64,000 nucleotides of DNA from Neurospora crassa OR74A. Lineage: Eukaryota; Ascomycota; Sordariomycetes; Sordariales; Sordariaceae. Position 1 is the stretch's first letter. Each line of letters starts with the position of its first letter. Of the stretch, positions 26,611 to 39,100 are shown piece after piece. Below the pieces are notes generated by a model. That model was not told where the DNA came from and searched no databases. It saw only the letters and a program-made list of their open reading frames with translations. The stretch spans positions 5,683,917-5,747,916 of the forward strand of contig NC_026501.1 in NCBI RefSeq assembly GCF_000182925.2. Reading direction: 5' to 3'. The position numbers and the translations under genes were made by a program.

Positions 26611-29600
26611 CTACTGGGCAAGTACCTGTCTCAGCTTTGCCAAAAAGTCGTCCTTAAGCTTGTGGACCTCCGAAACCTCCGGCTTCGTGGGCTCTCCGGC
26701 GTTCCGTCGTAGACGGTCCTGCTTCTTGGTCCTCCTTCTCCGCTCGGCATCGATGGGGTCCATCTCCTCCTGAACCTCCTGTTCCGCCTCCGAGTCCGAC
26801 AGATCGTCTTCGTACTGCATGTCCTCCAGGTCCATCTGGTCCAGGCCAAAGTCGCTGGCGCTGAACCCTCCAGGCACCGCGTCAATACCCATGGCACCTC
26901 CTTCTGCCGCCATCTTCTGGCGAGTCTTGTCTTGGTGCCACTTTTTGCGGGCTTCCTGCCACGCGATCAGCTTGTTGATCTCGTCTATCGCCTTATCATG
27001 GTCAATTGCGCCGCTTTGCACCGCCCCCTCGAACAACGCGTTGATATCCAGCGTGCCGTTCTTGGGTCCGTGACGTAGGAACTCAAGAATGCCCTCAATC
27101 CAGCCCATCAGCTGAGTAAACAAGCCGTTGTCATGCGTGTGAACTTCGTGGACGAACTTGTAAAAGTGTTGTTCGTGGCGTTGACACAAATCGATGAACG
27201 CCTGCACGGTCTGGTTAGGATCCGCAGACGCATCCTGATCCCGACATTTCTCAACAACCTGAATTAGGTCATCGACGAACACCGCAAAGTCGGTGACGCT
27301 GTTGTAGACATTCGCCGACTTGTACACCCTGACAAGCGGCTCATAGAAGATTGTGAACAGATCCCTGAACAGCTGCAGGGTGACAGGTTCCTCAATAAGA
27401 TTGAGCATCATAGACTTGTCCCTCTGTCTGAGATAGAGCTTCATGAGCTGCTTGAGATACGAGAAGAGCTGGGCGCCCTGCTTGAGCTCCTCGTCCACGT
27501 TCTCAACCGCACTGTTGAAAGCCACGTATGCATTGTACAGTCGCGTAACCTGGTCAGCATTGAGAGCCGGATAGATCTGCTCTGATCGCAGGATCGCAAC
27601 GATTATGTCGACATCGTCTTGGACAGCCTCCTCCCTGATCGCAAGTTTTAGGGCCTCGTCGCCATCTGAAAACTGCTTAAGCTTGTCCACGAACACGGGG
27701 TCGCCGATCTTGGCAGCGAGCGCGTCTATAGATTTCTGAACGCTCCTGATGCCGTCGTTCAGGGTCAGGGAGAATATGCGTTGCATCAAGGACCTGGTAC
27801 CGAATGGTTGAGCCAGGAAGATATCGAGAACGTTGGACATGACGGCGGCGGGGTTGGCGATCCTAATGACGTTCTTCATAATCGTGTATGGAATCAAAGA
27901 ATGTATCTTCTTCGCTTGGGCAAACAGCTCAGGCGAGTTGTCTTCGGCGAGGAACAGGTGGTATATCGTGGCAGCGACCTCTATCCGCAGCCACTCGGCA
28001 AACTTCTGGTACTGGATGCTAAGATCCTGAATCGTTTCCTTCTCTTTGATTTCCTTGAACAGATTGGTCAACCCGTTATGTTCAACGATATCTTGTCGGA
28101 ACCTACAAGACGTTATTGTCAGCACTGGAATCCCTGACCTCATCCTCGTAAGACTTACTTTTCCATATAAACATCCAGATCCGCCGCCCGCTTCCGGGCG
28201 ATTTCATAAAACTTCTTCTGCTCCTCCACCCTCTTCTCATCCATTTGTTTTCGACGGACAATGTCCTCCAAATCCTCATCTTTGAGGGTTGTAGGATTAT
28301 TGGTCAAAAAGTCTGATATGGCTTTTGTATGAGCAATCTGTGGGTTTTGTAGTAGGGTGCGCAGGAAGGCGCGGAGGGATATCCTTTGGCTCTCGCGGAA
28401 GAGCGTTACGTTCTACGAAGAGTGTTAGCCATTAACTCTTGTCTGGTATCCAAAGTGCCACAGACCTCTTCTTTTCTCGGGCTATCCGACCTGTGATCGT
28501 CCACAGACCGACGAGGAGATGACCGCCTAGAAGACGACGAGCCTGTACGGCGATGCTCTAAAAACCGGTAAGCTTCATGTTTTCGTAGCCGCATCATAAG
28601 ACAATGACTCACCTCTCACAGAAAGAAACCTCGAGACACCGCCCGTGCTCCCGCTCTCGCCGTTCGGTTGAGCATCCTTGTTGACCATCTGTGTAGAAAC
28701 AGATGATATAGACGAAACCTCCGAGTCGTCCCCACCACCAAAAAGGCCCGTTGCTGTCGTGCTCGTCTTGTTCTTCTTGGGAAGAACGGGGAGGACTTTG
28801 CCGGGCAACTCGAGCCGAAGATTCTTATAAAGTTTGCTGAAGTCGCCGTACCGCCTTCCAACGAAGTATTCCTTTTCTCCTTTTCGTTTTACCCGAAGTA
28901 AAAATTCCTGCCTAGTGTCAGTCTGGGGATCCTCACCACATCAGGTTTCAAGTTATCCAAAAGGCGAGACGTACAGCATGCTTGTGGTACCGGATATTTC
29001 GCTTAATCGAGGTTATGCGAACTCCGGCAATGTTGACATCCCACCCGTGCAAGTAGTTGCCCTCTGGCATGGAAGAGAGAACCCCAGTATCAATTGCGTT
29101 TGCGTCCACGATTTCCAGCTCGGAGAACCGTATCCTCTCCTCGAACCCAGAAGATGTACGAACACCTGACACCATCATCAACTCGACCAACTTCTGTGCT
29201 TTCAACGCGAGCTTCCTGCGCTTCGTTTCTTCGAGGCGATCTTCCGATGATGAGATGTTCTTGCTCGCAAAGGATTCGAGAAACTATCATGTTTCCGAAT
29301 CGTTGTCAGCAAGAAGCCCAATCCATGACGTATGTTATTTTTCTTCTTTTCGGGGTCGCAGTGCTTTCGGAGTAGGACACCGAGGACGGGTAACCATACC
29401 ACTTGCAACTTATCCTGCCAGAACTCCTTCTCCTTCGCCTTGTCGAGAAAAGGGAACTCGCGAACATGGTGTACGAAGATGTACCGTAGGATCGGCAGCT
29501 CAGAATCCAGCGGCGAAATCTCCCCAAGGTCGGACTTGAATGGGGCTCCAAAGCGTCGCAATGCGGTTGGCGAGTTCAGCTCCGAAATCTCCCATTTTAC

Positions 29601-29994
29601 CTGCTCCGAAACGAGTTCCCGCTTAAGATCTGTTCAAAGGGTTGGGTGGATCGTTAGTCAGAGGCTTCCTCCAGATCAGATGTGCTCCCGGGTGTAGTTT
29701 TAATTCGGCGAAGGGAAAGGGACTCCTTCAAGAGGGGCAAAACCAGTACAACCACCTACAGTGTTCTTGTTTTCCTGTCAACATATGTCGTGGAGATACC
29801 AGCGCCTGGTCATCCTGTTGTCCATCAACCGCCGGGCTTTTGTTTGCTGTAAGCGGAGCTGGGACTGCTGAGCGGGTAGGAAGACCGCTGGGCAAAGCAT
29901 TGCTGGGCTCTACGGCGGAGCTGCCATTGCTCTGGGCTTCCTTGTTCTGCTGCTGTGGTGACAGTTCGCCGATTTCGGCGGAATTCGATGACAT
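26611..29994 (-). CDS. PXB-PX-DUF3818 lipid-binding protein (Lec1/YPR097W type)
   Basis: Seven exons: 29760..29994, 29400..29629, 28975..29283, 28613..28907, 28466..28557, 28159..28412 and 26611..28102. Frame is kept throughout, giving 968 aa. After a disordered N terminus comes the PX-associated PXB helical region (HYLKREL at the first junction, then LNSPTALRRFGAPFKS). The PX phosphoinositide-binding domain is split over exons 3-4 (EFLLRVKRKGEKEYFVGRRYGDFSKLYKNL, then LPGKVLPVLPKKN), a Ser/Arg linker follows, and a long helical DUF3818 region fills the rest, with an acidic-basic tail. This domain order is that of yeast YPR097W/Lec1, reported to affect sterol distribution between lipid droplets and plasma membrane; a similar role here is inference. 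The first donor (GTAGGT at 29754-29759) was chosen because it creates HYLKREL; a GTATCT a little upstream would break frame. Confidence 0.85.
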
Positions 29995-32608
29995 GCTTGC
30001 CGGAAGGGGTATTGTGTTCGACTAGTAGGCACTATTGCAAGAACCCTCGTTCATCAGTTTGAGGCTCTCGATGTTTAGAATGAGAGAGGAGAGATGTTGT
30101 CGGGATTATATACGGTACGAGTCGTTGTATGTAGATATGCTTGCCGCGCGGCGAGACTTGGTATGTAGTATGAGAGTGCCGGGCCCTGCCTCAAATAGAG
30201 TCCCTTACGTATGCTTTGGTGGGGCAGCCAAGGTAAGGTATGGGGTTGCGCAGGCTTGTGGGCAGTGTTGCACCTCTTGGCTAATGGCGCGTATGGGTGT
30301 TGTCGTTCTTGTAATGCTCGGCGCAGTCTTGTTGGTGTGCCAGTGTCCGAAAAAGGAACTTGGTTGTAGGTGAGATACCTACTGTGTGGCTTGGTTCAGG
30401 TTTGGCGGCCAAAAGACTGAGTGGTGTTTGTTCAGACTGGACTGGAGTTGACGGAGGATGCTGGTGCTTTTGCGTAAGAAGTGTTCACCACTGGGGCTGG
30501 CTCTTAAACGAGAGGTCGGTCAGGACTGGACGAAAGACGGAAAAGGCGAGGTCTATTTGGCTGAAAGGCGGTGTATTGGTAGCAAGTATATAGGTAAATG
30601 GTAAGAGCTGGTAGGAACAACCAAAAGTTGGCAGGCTCAACACCAACACATGACAAACAAAGTTCCAACACTTTCCCGTTAGATGACGGGCGGCAGGTCT
30701 TTAGCTAACACCAGGAAAGGAGGTAACGAGGGGTACAATAGAGGTAGAGGTAGAGGTAGAGAGGTCAAGGTGTGATGACAGCGAGGGCCGTTAGCTCGTA
30801 GTTTGTCGCCCGTCTGTCCCAGGCTAGTTTCTTCCTACGTGGAAGCGAGGTGATCATTGCGGAGGGGCAGAGCAGGACTATAACGTTGAAGCGAAGGAAC
30901 AGGGGCAAAAAAAGGTTGTACGTGACGAAAAAGGCAATGTGATAGTGTAAGAGATAAGGTACCTCTATGGTCTCGTGGCTGTACCCGAACTCAGGGTCTT
31001 TGCTGACGCCGTCCAGGACGTAACTACTACCTCTAGTTCTTGTTTGGCTCCTCCGGGCTAAAAAGCTGGTGATTTGAGTTTCTCCGTCACACAGCCCAGC
31101 CAGTCCGGGTGATCAATTCCGGCACTCCCGTTCTCGCTTCGTCACTTGTTTCTTTCGGAGTTTCCGTCGCTTTACCGTCTGCCAATGTTTCAAAGCACTG
31201 CGCTTCAATGCTTTATGGTAGTCGACGACGACGACGACAACGACGACGACGACAACGACGACGACGACGAAAGACGTATGGATGTTGTCTAGCAATCAAA
31301 TGGTGGAAGACGGAAAAAGAATGCATCGATGCAACCCCCGCCCGCGAAATGCCCAACTACCAACGAATGCCAAACATCCCGATCCAATTCTGGATCGCGC
31401 GTAGAGGTAGCATGCACTGGGGCTTCGCGCAGCATGCAGCCCGCGGGCGCCACTCCGATGACGCCTTGGCATTTGGTATCTGCCCTGGTCTTGGGAGTGA
31501 GGACCTACAAGTAAGTGGCGCAATGGAACTTTCACCTGCCACCCGAGTCAATTGCCATGTGGACGTTGAATGGAAAGGAAGTGTCGCGCGCCCCAGGTGT
31601 CCAGATGCGCCTTTCCAGGGTCGTCGCCGCGCCGGCTTAGCTATCCCTGCCCCTCCATTACACCACAGGGAGCTAGCGTGTAATGACGTTTGTCTTTCTG
31701 TACCTGGAGAGCTTCCATTTTGCCCGCCCCCTCTTATATCTAATCGCTAAGCCCAACCTACCTACCTACCTAGTACACGTGTGGATGGGCATAGCTCCTA
31801 GTTTTGCTTGCTGGGTCCCAGGTCTCTCCCATTTAATCACCCATACGAGATGTGTATGGCTGGCTAATTTGAAGATGATTTGAGGAATTGCGCGTCGAAT
31901 ATTTCCTAATGCTGCAGAGGGACGGTCCATCGGCGGGATGCGGGCAGGGCGGAGCAGTGGTACAATAGAGGGCAGGAGGTATCTCTACCTTTCAAAACTG
32001 TTGGTTTTTGGTCTTGTTCTTACACTACTTAGTGTCATACAGATGCAAACTTAGAAGCCAGAGGTACACGTCAGATATTCCCAAGTTATTATAGCGATAG
32101 GATACATCATCATGAGTGTCGTAAGTTTGCGGGTTGTTCTTCATAGTCTAAAAGTGAGGCATCGTGTACCTAATTGTACTTCATTACCTTCTGAGTAAGC
32201 AACTTCACAGTCAAGGCCTGAAATTGTGTGAACCTGGATAATATACGCCCCCTTCTCACTGGCATATTGCGGCGCGGACAGCCGAACAAGCGGCAACAAG
32301 ATGTTTCGGACAAGATATGCTATCAAACTTCAGTCGCTTCTCATACTCATACTCTCTCTATATGGAACACGAAAATATGAAACGCTCCTCCAATGCCGTG
32401 GAAAACACAGTCACCCCACCTCGCATTCAAGAACCAACACCGTCATGGTATCGATCAAAAAGCCGCCGGCTTTTCCTTTCTTCGCATAAAAAGGCCATAT
32501 AGGCAAGATCATATCATCAACTCTAGTGATCATATCTCGTGAACCGTCTCCAAGAACATTCTTTTCTCCATATCCTCTATATGGCCTCACCAATCGGGTA
32601 TCGAAAAT
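29995..32608. other. PX gene promoter and 3' flank of the DUF8035 gene
   Basis: 2.6 kb with no supportable gene. A 213-codon plus-strand frame (31109..31750) crosses a CGA/ACG microsatellite and lacks any domain. Near 31755-31775 there are four CTAC units. The right end (32000-32600) is AT-richer, consistent with a 3' UTR. Confidence 0.5.
31222..31271. repeat. Imperfect (CGA)n trinucleotide repeat
   Basis: About 50 nt of CGA/ACG units interrupted by two CAA triplets, in non-coding DNA. Confidence 0.85.
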
Positions 32609-35600
32609 TTACTCTCTGCGGTGGGACCTCGACGGTTGCCTCGCGTCATACAAGGCATCCTGTTCATCCTTCGCGCGATGGCGTCTGTACTCTCTCCTAC
32701 CGTCGTCATACTCGTCTTCTCTGTCTTTTCGGTGGTGGCGGCGGCGCTTGCCTTCTTCCTCATCTCTATCATACGACCCGTTTCTCTCATGGCGAACCAG
32801 CGCCTTGGCATTCTGCTCGTCTTCGTACTCCTTCCTTCGTTTCTCTAAAAGAAAAGGGTTGTCAGCAATTCCTATATCTCTTATGACCTGCAAAAAGCGA
32901 CAGAAAGAAGCAAAGAAAGCATAGCGATGCCATGGCGGGGATGATATAGTTGGTAGGCTAGGTGTGCATTCGAACGACGAGGCAGCACAAGACAACACGA
33001 TGCGGCACGATTCGGAGAACTGGGTGAAACTCGGCAAGGCAGGCACGGCGGACACGAAACGAGCAGCGAACACTACCACATGCGAAAGCACGCACGCGAT
33101 GGAAGCTCGGATCGAAGGACACGCACGCGGGCTAGTCGACGTCGTTGTTCCGTATGCGGGCGGATCACAGTTGAGGGCCAGGAAAAGGCGAGAAGTAGGA
33201 AAGGGATCGAGTCTGGAGATAAGAAAATTGCTGCAACCCACCTCTCAACTGAGCAGTAATGTCGGCGTACTTCTGGATATCTGCCTTATCCAAGACCCGG
33301 AGGACGATGATAAAATCATCCCGGACCTCGAAACGCTCCTTGCCTAGATTCAGGGCCTCGGGATTGACTAGCTTCCTGTTGATCTTCGTCCATTTAGCAC
33401 CCTGAGGTACGTTTTGTTTGGTCTTGTCGTCCTTGTGAGAAGGAACTTCCTCCCGAACAGGGGGAGGATGCTCTGGAAACTGTGCTTTTGGCTGTTTGAG
33501 AATGCCTTTGATAGGCTTCTTCTCTTCTTTCTCTCTCGGGGGAGACACAACGCGAACTTGCTTCTGCCCGTGAGGAACCAGTTCACGTCCCCTACTTTCG
33601 TCCGCTTCATTCTCAGCCATTGCTGTGTTATCGGCTTCAGTGTTGGGTTTAGAGTTATCTTCAACTGGGACGAGCTCCCGCTCAGGCGAATGTTCCCGCT
33701 CAGGCGAATGCTCCCGTTCGGGCGAGTGCTCTTTAGGCGTGCGACCACCCTCGCTGGCACTTTCCTTGGCTTCTTGTGCTGCCAACTCAGCCTTCAGCTC
33801 TTCCAGCCCTGCAGTGTCGTTAGGATCGAAAGCAGACGAAGGACGCGATCGGCGGTGCGTCTCATCATCCTTGTCGTCGCGTTCCCTGGATTGTTCCCTC
33901 GAGTGTTCCTGTGGTGGCGAAGAGGCAGGCTCTCCGTTGAGTTTCGCCTCTGTGTCGCGTCTGTGGCGGCTTCGGCTTTCTGCATCTGTTTCGTCGCCAG
34001 TCTCTTTTTCGTCGGGGAACCCTCCGGGTATATCGACCATCTGAAAACTTTCATGGCTTCTCCGAAAGTCATCGCGGCCAGCTTTGACGTGCTGCTCAGA
34101 TTCATCAACCTTTCGGTCATCTTGATAGTCTTCTTCACGACTAGGCCGAGTGCGAGGCTCGGAATCATCGACCTCCCTTCGACGTTCGTCATGTTCTTCA
34201 TCGCGATCGTCTTGGCGGGTGTCACGATGATCGACTCTGCTGAGATCATGATCTCGATCTCTGTGACTGTCTCGTGGAAAAGGCTCAGGGTCATCGATTC
34301 TCCGTCGCTCGTGATCATCATCTCTGTGGCCATCCCGTGTATGATGCTCAAAATCATCCACTCTTCTACGGTCATAGTCATCGTCTCTGTAATCGGTTCG
34401 CTTGTGGGACTCAAACTCATTGTCTCTCCTGCCATTATAGTCCTCATCCCCGTGGCCAGTTCGTGGGCGAGATTCGTGTTCATCAGGCCTCCTGCGGTCA
34501 TAGTCGTCATCGTTACGGCTCAGCCGGGTGTAGGTTTCAGGAACATCACTCCTCCGACGATCATAATCGTCCTCCTGGGGGGCGAGCCGGCGGGGCTCAA
34601 AATCATCAGGCCTCCTATGCTCATAATGCTCAGCATGACGGTTGGTCCTGGGGTGCAAATCAGGATCTCGGCGCTCATAGTCTTCCTCATAGCGTCGTCT
34701 CGGAGACTCGATATCCCTATCACCTCTACCATCCCTGCCGTTTATAGGTGATGCCACTGTCATTGCGGATGCAGCTGGAATGTCGCTAATGGGGACATGC
34801 TTGTCGCGCCTGATTTCCCGGTCGTCAACGGGAAGATGTTCTCGAGTCGAAGGTAGCTTATGATAGTCTCGTCGGTCACGGTCGTCGTGGTTCCTATGCC
34901 TGACAGGCTCCAGGTCCTCGTCGGACCTCCTTCTGGGCTCACGTGGATCTCGTCGTTCGTCGTGATACCGCTTTTCACGGGGTGACCTTCGTCGCTCTCC
35001 ATGGTCCTTCGCAGCAGGTCGGATGCCGAATCCGCGCTGCGAGATATCGTCATCCTTATAGTAGCCGTCCTCCCGAACTCGATGATACTCATCAGGATGG
35101 ACTGATCGGCTTGGGATTTCCTGAATGAGGGAAACTGGACGCGGACGAGAGGCAGCGCGGCGCAAATTGCGCTCTGTAGTCGCCGAAGACCCTGGCAGTA
35201 GCGGAGAGTCAAGAAGCGCAGGGGGTCGGCGCACCGCCGTATCAGAAAGAACTTCTGAAGGTGCGGGAATACGAACGCTGTTGTGGTCATGCAGTCCGGA
35301 AATTGCATCTCGGCCGGGTTTGTCATAGCCGAAAGCGTTCGGTGTTGGGTCGTAAAGCCGCCGGTCAATGGTGTCATATGGGCGTCCTACATCAGATGAG
35401 ACACTGACTGCCGGTCGATAGTAGTGATCCATGCTTTCGCGCCGGCGCCTATGAGGATGATCGAGATCATAGCGAGCCAATTCACCTGGCTTTGTGTACT
35501 CAACAAATGCTTCTTCGTCGTACCCAGGAGCGCCTCGGGGGGTGTTGGAATAGAGCACTGTCGGACGTGACGCACGGTACAGGTCGGCAGCCCTGGGGCT

Positions 35601-36173
35601 ATATAATCTTTCATGTTCCGTTCTTTCTCGGTCGGTTCGTTCTCGTAAACGTTGGTATTCGGCATCATCCATATTGGCGCTGAATGGGGCGCGTGCAACG
35701 CTTCGTGACCGGTTCAAGGAGGAAGCAGGTTGTGTGTAAAACTCATCGCTGGTCCGGTAGACAGGGCGTGATGGGCTCCCTGATCGTATGCTACTGGGAA
35801 CTGGTGATTGGGGCACATGGCTGATAACGGGGCGCTTCGAGGCTGCGTCGAGAGTGGCAGATCGGTGGCTTCTGGTGCCGTGGTCCTTCACGCTCATGCT
35901 CCGTGGGATGGGCTCCTTTCTGACGGCATAGCTACCAGAGTCGATGGGAATGGTGGTTGGACGATAGTCGGTGGTAGTAGACGAAACAGGCGATCGGAGA
36001 GGGAGTGCCTCATGGGTTGTAGGGAGAACTGGGATCTCGCCCCCGTACAGCGACTGATAGGTTCCAGCTCCAGTTATGGGCATGGAGAGGCGTGCGGGAT
36101 TGTACATGGGAGGGGACCGTCTCCCAACTGGGGGCGCCGCCGATGGATATCTGTATCTGCTCTGGTCGGCCAT
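32609..36173 (-). CDS. Large charged, repeat-rich DUF8035-type protein
   Basis: Exon 1 is 33242..36173 and exon 2 is 32609..32844; the 397-nt intron has a GTGGGT donor and TTTTAG acceptor, phase 1. The product is 1,055 aa. The start is the first in-frame ATG (36173, GCAATGGCC). Most of the protein is disordered and extremely rich in Arg, Asp, Glu and His. A middle section repeats a unit of about 19-22 residues built on DDDYDRRR..D.FE, followed by an acidic region and tandem EHSPER hexapeptides. Near the end of exon 1 lies the conserved block AKWTKINRKLVNPEAL..GKERFE..DDFIIVLRVLDKADIQKYADIT, which I associate with a fungal C-terminal domain (DUF8035). Exon 2 is a charged coiled-coil tail rich in KRRKEYEDE and RRHHRKDRED. 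SR-like composition suggests a nuclear or RNA-related role, but no function is established. Confidence 0.72.
33665..33735 (-). repeat. Tandem 18-nt repeat encoding EHSPER
   Basis: Three near-identical 18-nt copies plus a partial one, within exon 1 of the DUF8035-type gene, giving KEHSPEREHSPEREHSPERE. Confidence 0.85.
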
Positions 36174-39100
36174 TGCGACAACCGGCGCGTTCGAGCGAGG
36201 AATGAAAGACGAGGGTCGATCAAGGATGGAATGTCGAAGGTCGGGTGGAAGTTGGTGTTGGGATCGCGGGGCCAGATGACTGGATAGATGACTCAACAGA
36301 TGGGATGGAGGGCTCGGTCACAGTTAAGGTAGGTATGCTGTATACTTGGAACGCCCGTGTGAGACAGTGACAATACCTGGGATGGAAATGTACAATGTCT
36401 GAAGAAGGACGGGCGAGATACTAGCGCCAAGTAACCCAAAGTCTCTGCAAGTGGAAGCTCGTGGCGGCGTTGGTTTTCGGTGTGTGTAGTTTCCCGCGTC
36501 TTGGGCAGATTGGATGAAGAGAGGTGAGATTTAGGTAGAGATGTCGGGTAGGAAGAAAAAAACAGGTGGTGTCGTAGAGTTGGAGGTTGTAGGCAGCGCT
36601 GCTGAGTGATGGGTGAGGGCAGGCGGGGCCAGAGACCCGAGGCGGGTGGATGGACGATTGCGTATGGCGGGGTGTGTGCAGGGGGGGCGTGCCAGGGTGC
36701 GCAGTTGGAGACGCCGGGGTTCAGCTAATGAGAAAGTTGGGAAGACCTCGAGGGATGTCTATGGAACTCTTGTCCACAAGACCCGTGACTGGCCGTTCGC
36801 CTCAGACTGTTCGCCTGGGACCCGCGAGAGGATACCTTTTTGACACGATTGGGCAGGTTAACGAAGAGGCTAGTGAGGTGGAGGTTGGAACGAGCGGATA
36901 TGCCCTTGGCCGAAGTTCTCGATCTATTTTGGTCTTTACCATCAGACGCGATCCGATCAGACGAAGGAAACTGTGTTTAGATGAGTCGATCAGCAATTGC
37001 ACGCAAGTCGGACACTGAATTGACCTTAATAACTCTCACCAGGACTATGAAAAGATTCCTAAAGTCGAGTGAGCAGGTGACTAGATCTACTCTTGACCTT
37101 ACCCAAAACATATAATCCATGTATGTGCCGCCGAGGTGTAATAAGTGGCGTGAACCGGATGAGTGAGATCCACGGACGGACGGAGTACACTACAGTCTTT
37201 GCTGTATATATTCAGTATTACTACCAATTTGAGGGCTTTCAAGTCTCGAGACGGATGGGGCGTCGGCCTGATTCGACAGTTACGAGTTGGCCACCCTACC
37301 CTCGAGAGACGCCCAACTTGTTTTCTCTTACACTACATATATCTTCCATTGTCTACTTTTTCCCTCGTTGGAGCCGATTGAATTCTGGTCATCCAGGCAA
37401 CCCATGTCACTGCATTCAGGCCAACCTTGCTATATGTTCCCCGTCGAGCATTCATTCCCTCACAGTTTCGGCTATTGGCAGGACCCTGGAATTCTTGTGT
37501 ACCTGATGAGGCTACGCACAGAGGGTGTGGCCTTAACAACGGCACTTCTGGTTTCAAGCTGAGAAACCGCCAGAGTTCCAATTCCAGAATGACCTCCCCG
37601 TCGACCGAACTAGTTAGTGTGAACGGCAAATGTAAGACTCCTCGCCGTGATAGCTTGACCGACATTCAACTTTTGGGTTTTGGGCTTCAACACCAATGCC
37701 CTAGCGCGTAGCTGTTCCTTGGAGTTCCTGGAAATGTGGATTTTGGGTTTCAATTGGGGTGGGGATTCCCGCCGTCCCGTCTCCGGGGTGCCGGGCGCTT
37801 CAGGATCGGACGAACCTCGTGTCGTCGAGAAGAGATGGCAGGTCAATCCGTTCGTCCGTCCATTATAGTGGATCATTCGGCACCAGCTAGAGGAATAAGC
37901 TCATGCCTCTCTATGGAGATAATACTCACATACCAGCCTGCGGTCTTTCCGGATCTTGAGAATGCTATTTAACACAATATCCTTGCAGCATCAACTTCCT
38001 TCAGATGTTGAGGTTGCGGTTGGTGGTTATAGTGTTAACAGTAGTGATTGCCAGCAGCGATGTGGGCGGGCGGGCCATGGCACTAACAAACAATGACCCA
38101 CTTTCTACAAGGTACATAATTGGTCGTCAAGGTGAAGAAACAGGGAAAAATGACGTCCAACTCCCAACTTCCGAATCAAGCCGTCTCTTTTTTCGAAAAC
38201 CACCAACTGTCTTCTCAACCTGCTTCGTCAGCTATCTCCTTCACACTTCTGCTTGTCACACAGCACTTCGACCCGGACAAACATCAGATTCCCATTTCGC
38301 CAAGTATAACTTGGATTGGTCATTTCGAGCCCCATCAATATCGATATGTGATGGCGTCGCACCATGATGGCTTGCCCGCCATGATGCATATCTACACTTT
38401 TCGTCCCTCCATCATCCAGGGAATTCCCTTGTGTTGACGGGTCATTTATACGTTGCCATTTCTCGAGTTTCGGTGGGTCGCGACATCATCTCTCATCGGT
38501 TTTGGTGCACCGCATGGTACACGAGCTTCTCTTCACACGTGATGTGGACAGACACCATACATAACCTCCATATATCCAAAGCTTCTTTTTCGCCCCCGAT
38601 CTCCCTTCCGTCACATCGAGCCTGTATGAACAACACAGCCGTCACGACCTCCTTCCTCCAACAACTTCAGTTACCCTCCCCTTCCGGGCATTCCTTGCAT
38701 GCACTTGAGCAAGCGAGCAAGTTTCAAGATACCGATCATCTCGTAACCCTCAAAACTCTCCACGACCACCTTTTTTAGTTCTTTTTCTTTTTGCTTTTTC
38801 TTTCTCTTTCCTCCTATGGGGTGTATAAGCCTGAGGTGTACACAGGGTAGGCCTCGTTAATCCTGTTTCCCATCCGGTGCTCGCGGTGAGTGGACACTCA
38901 GGTACAGAAATGGCATCTCAGATTCAGGTTTCTGGAAGGAATGTCATGTCATTTGCGTGAGGCATTGGGCAGCCATCCATTTAAACCCAACCACGCCATG
39001 ACCCCCAATAACCTTGATCTGGCCCTTGCCCGGAACGAAGAAGGATCGACTCAAACAGCCGGCAACCGAGTCCAACGTGACATTTTCCACAAAGTATCCC

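Noticed and set aside
31109-31750. 213-codon plus-strand frame
   Set aside because: Contains a translated (CGA)n microsatellite and no recognisable protein sequence.
33414-34751. 445-codon plus-strand hydrophobic frame
   Set aside because: Antisense of the Asp/Arg-rich repeats (GAC/CGN codons read backwards give Val/Ser/Ala-rich sequence), so apparent membrane helices are an artefact.
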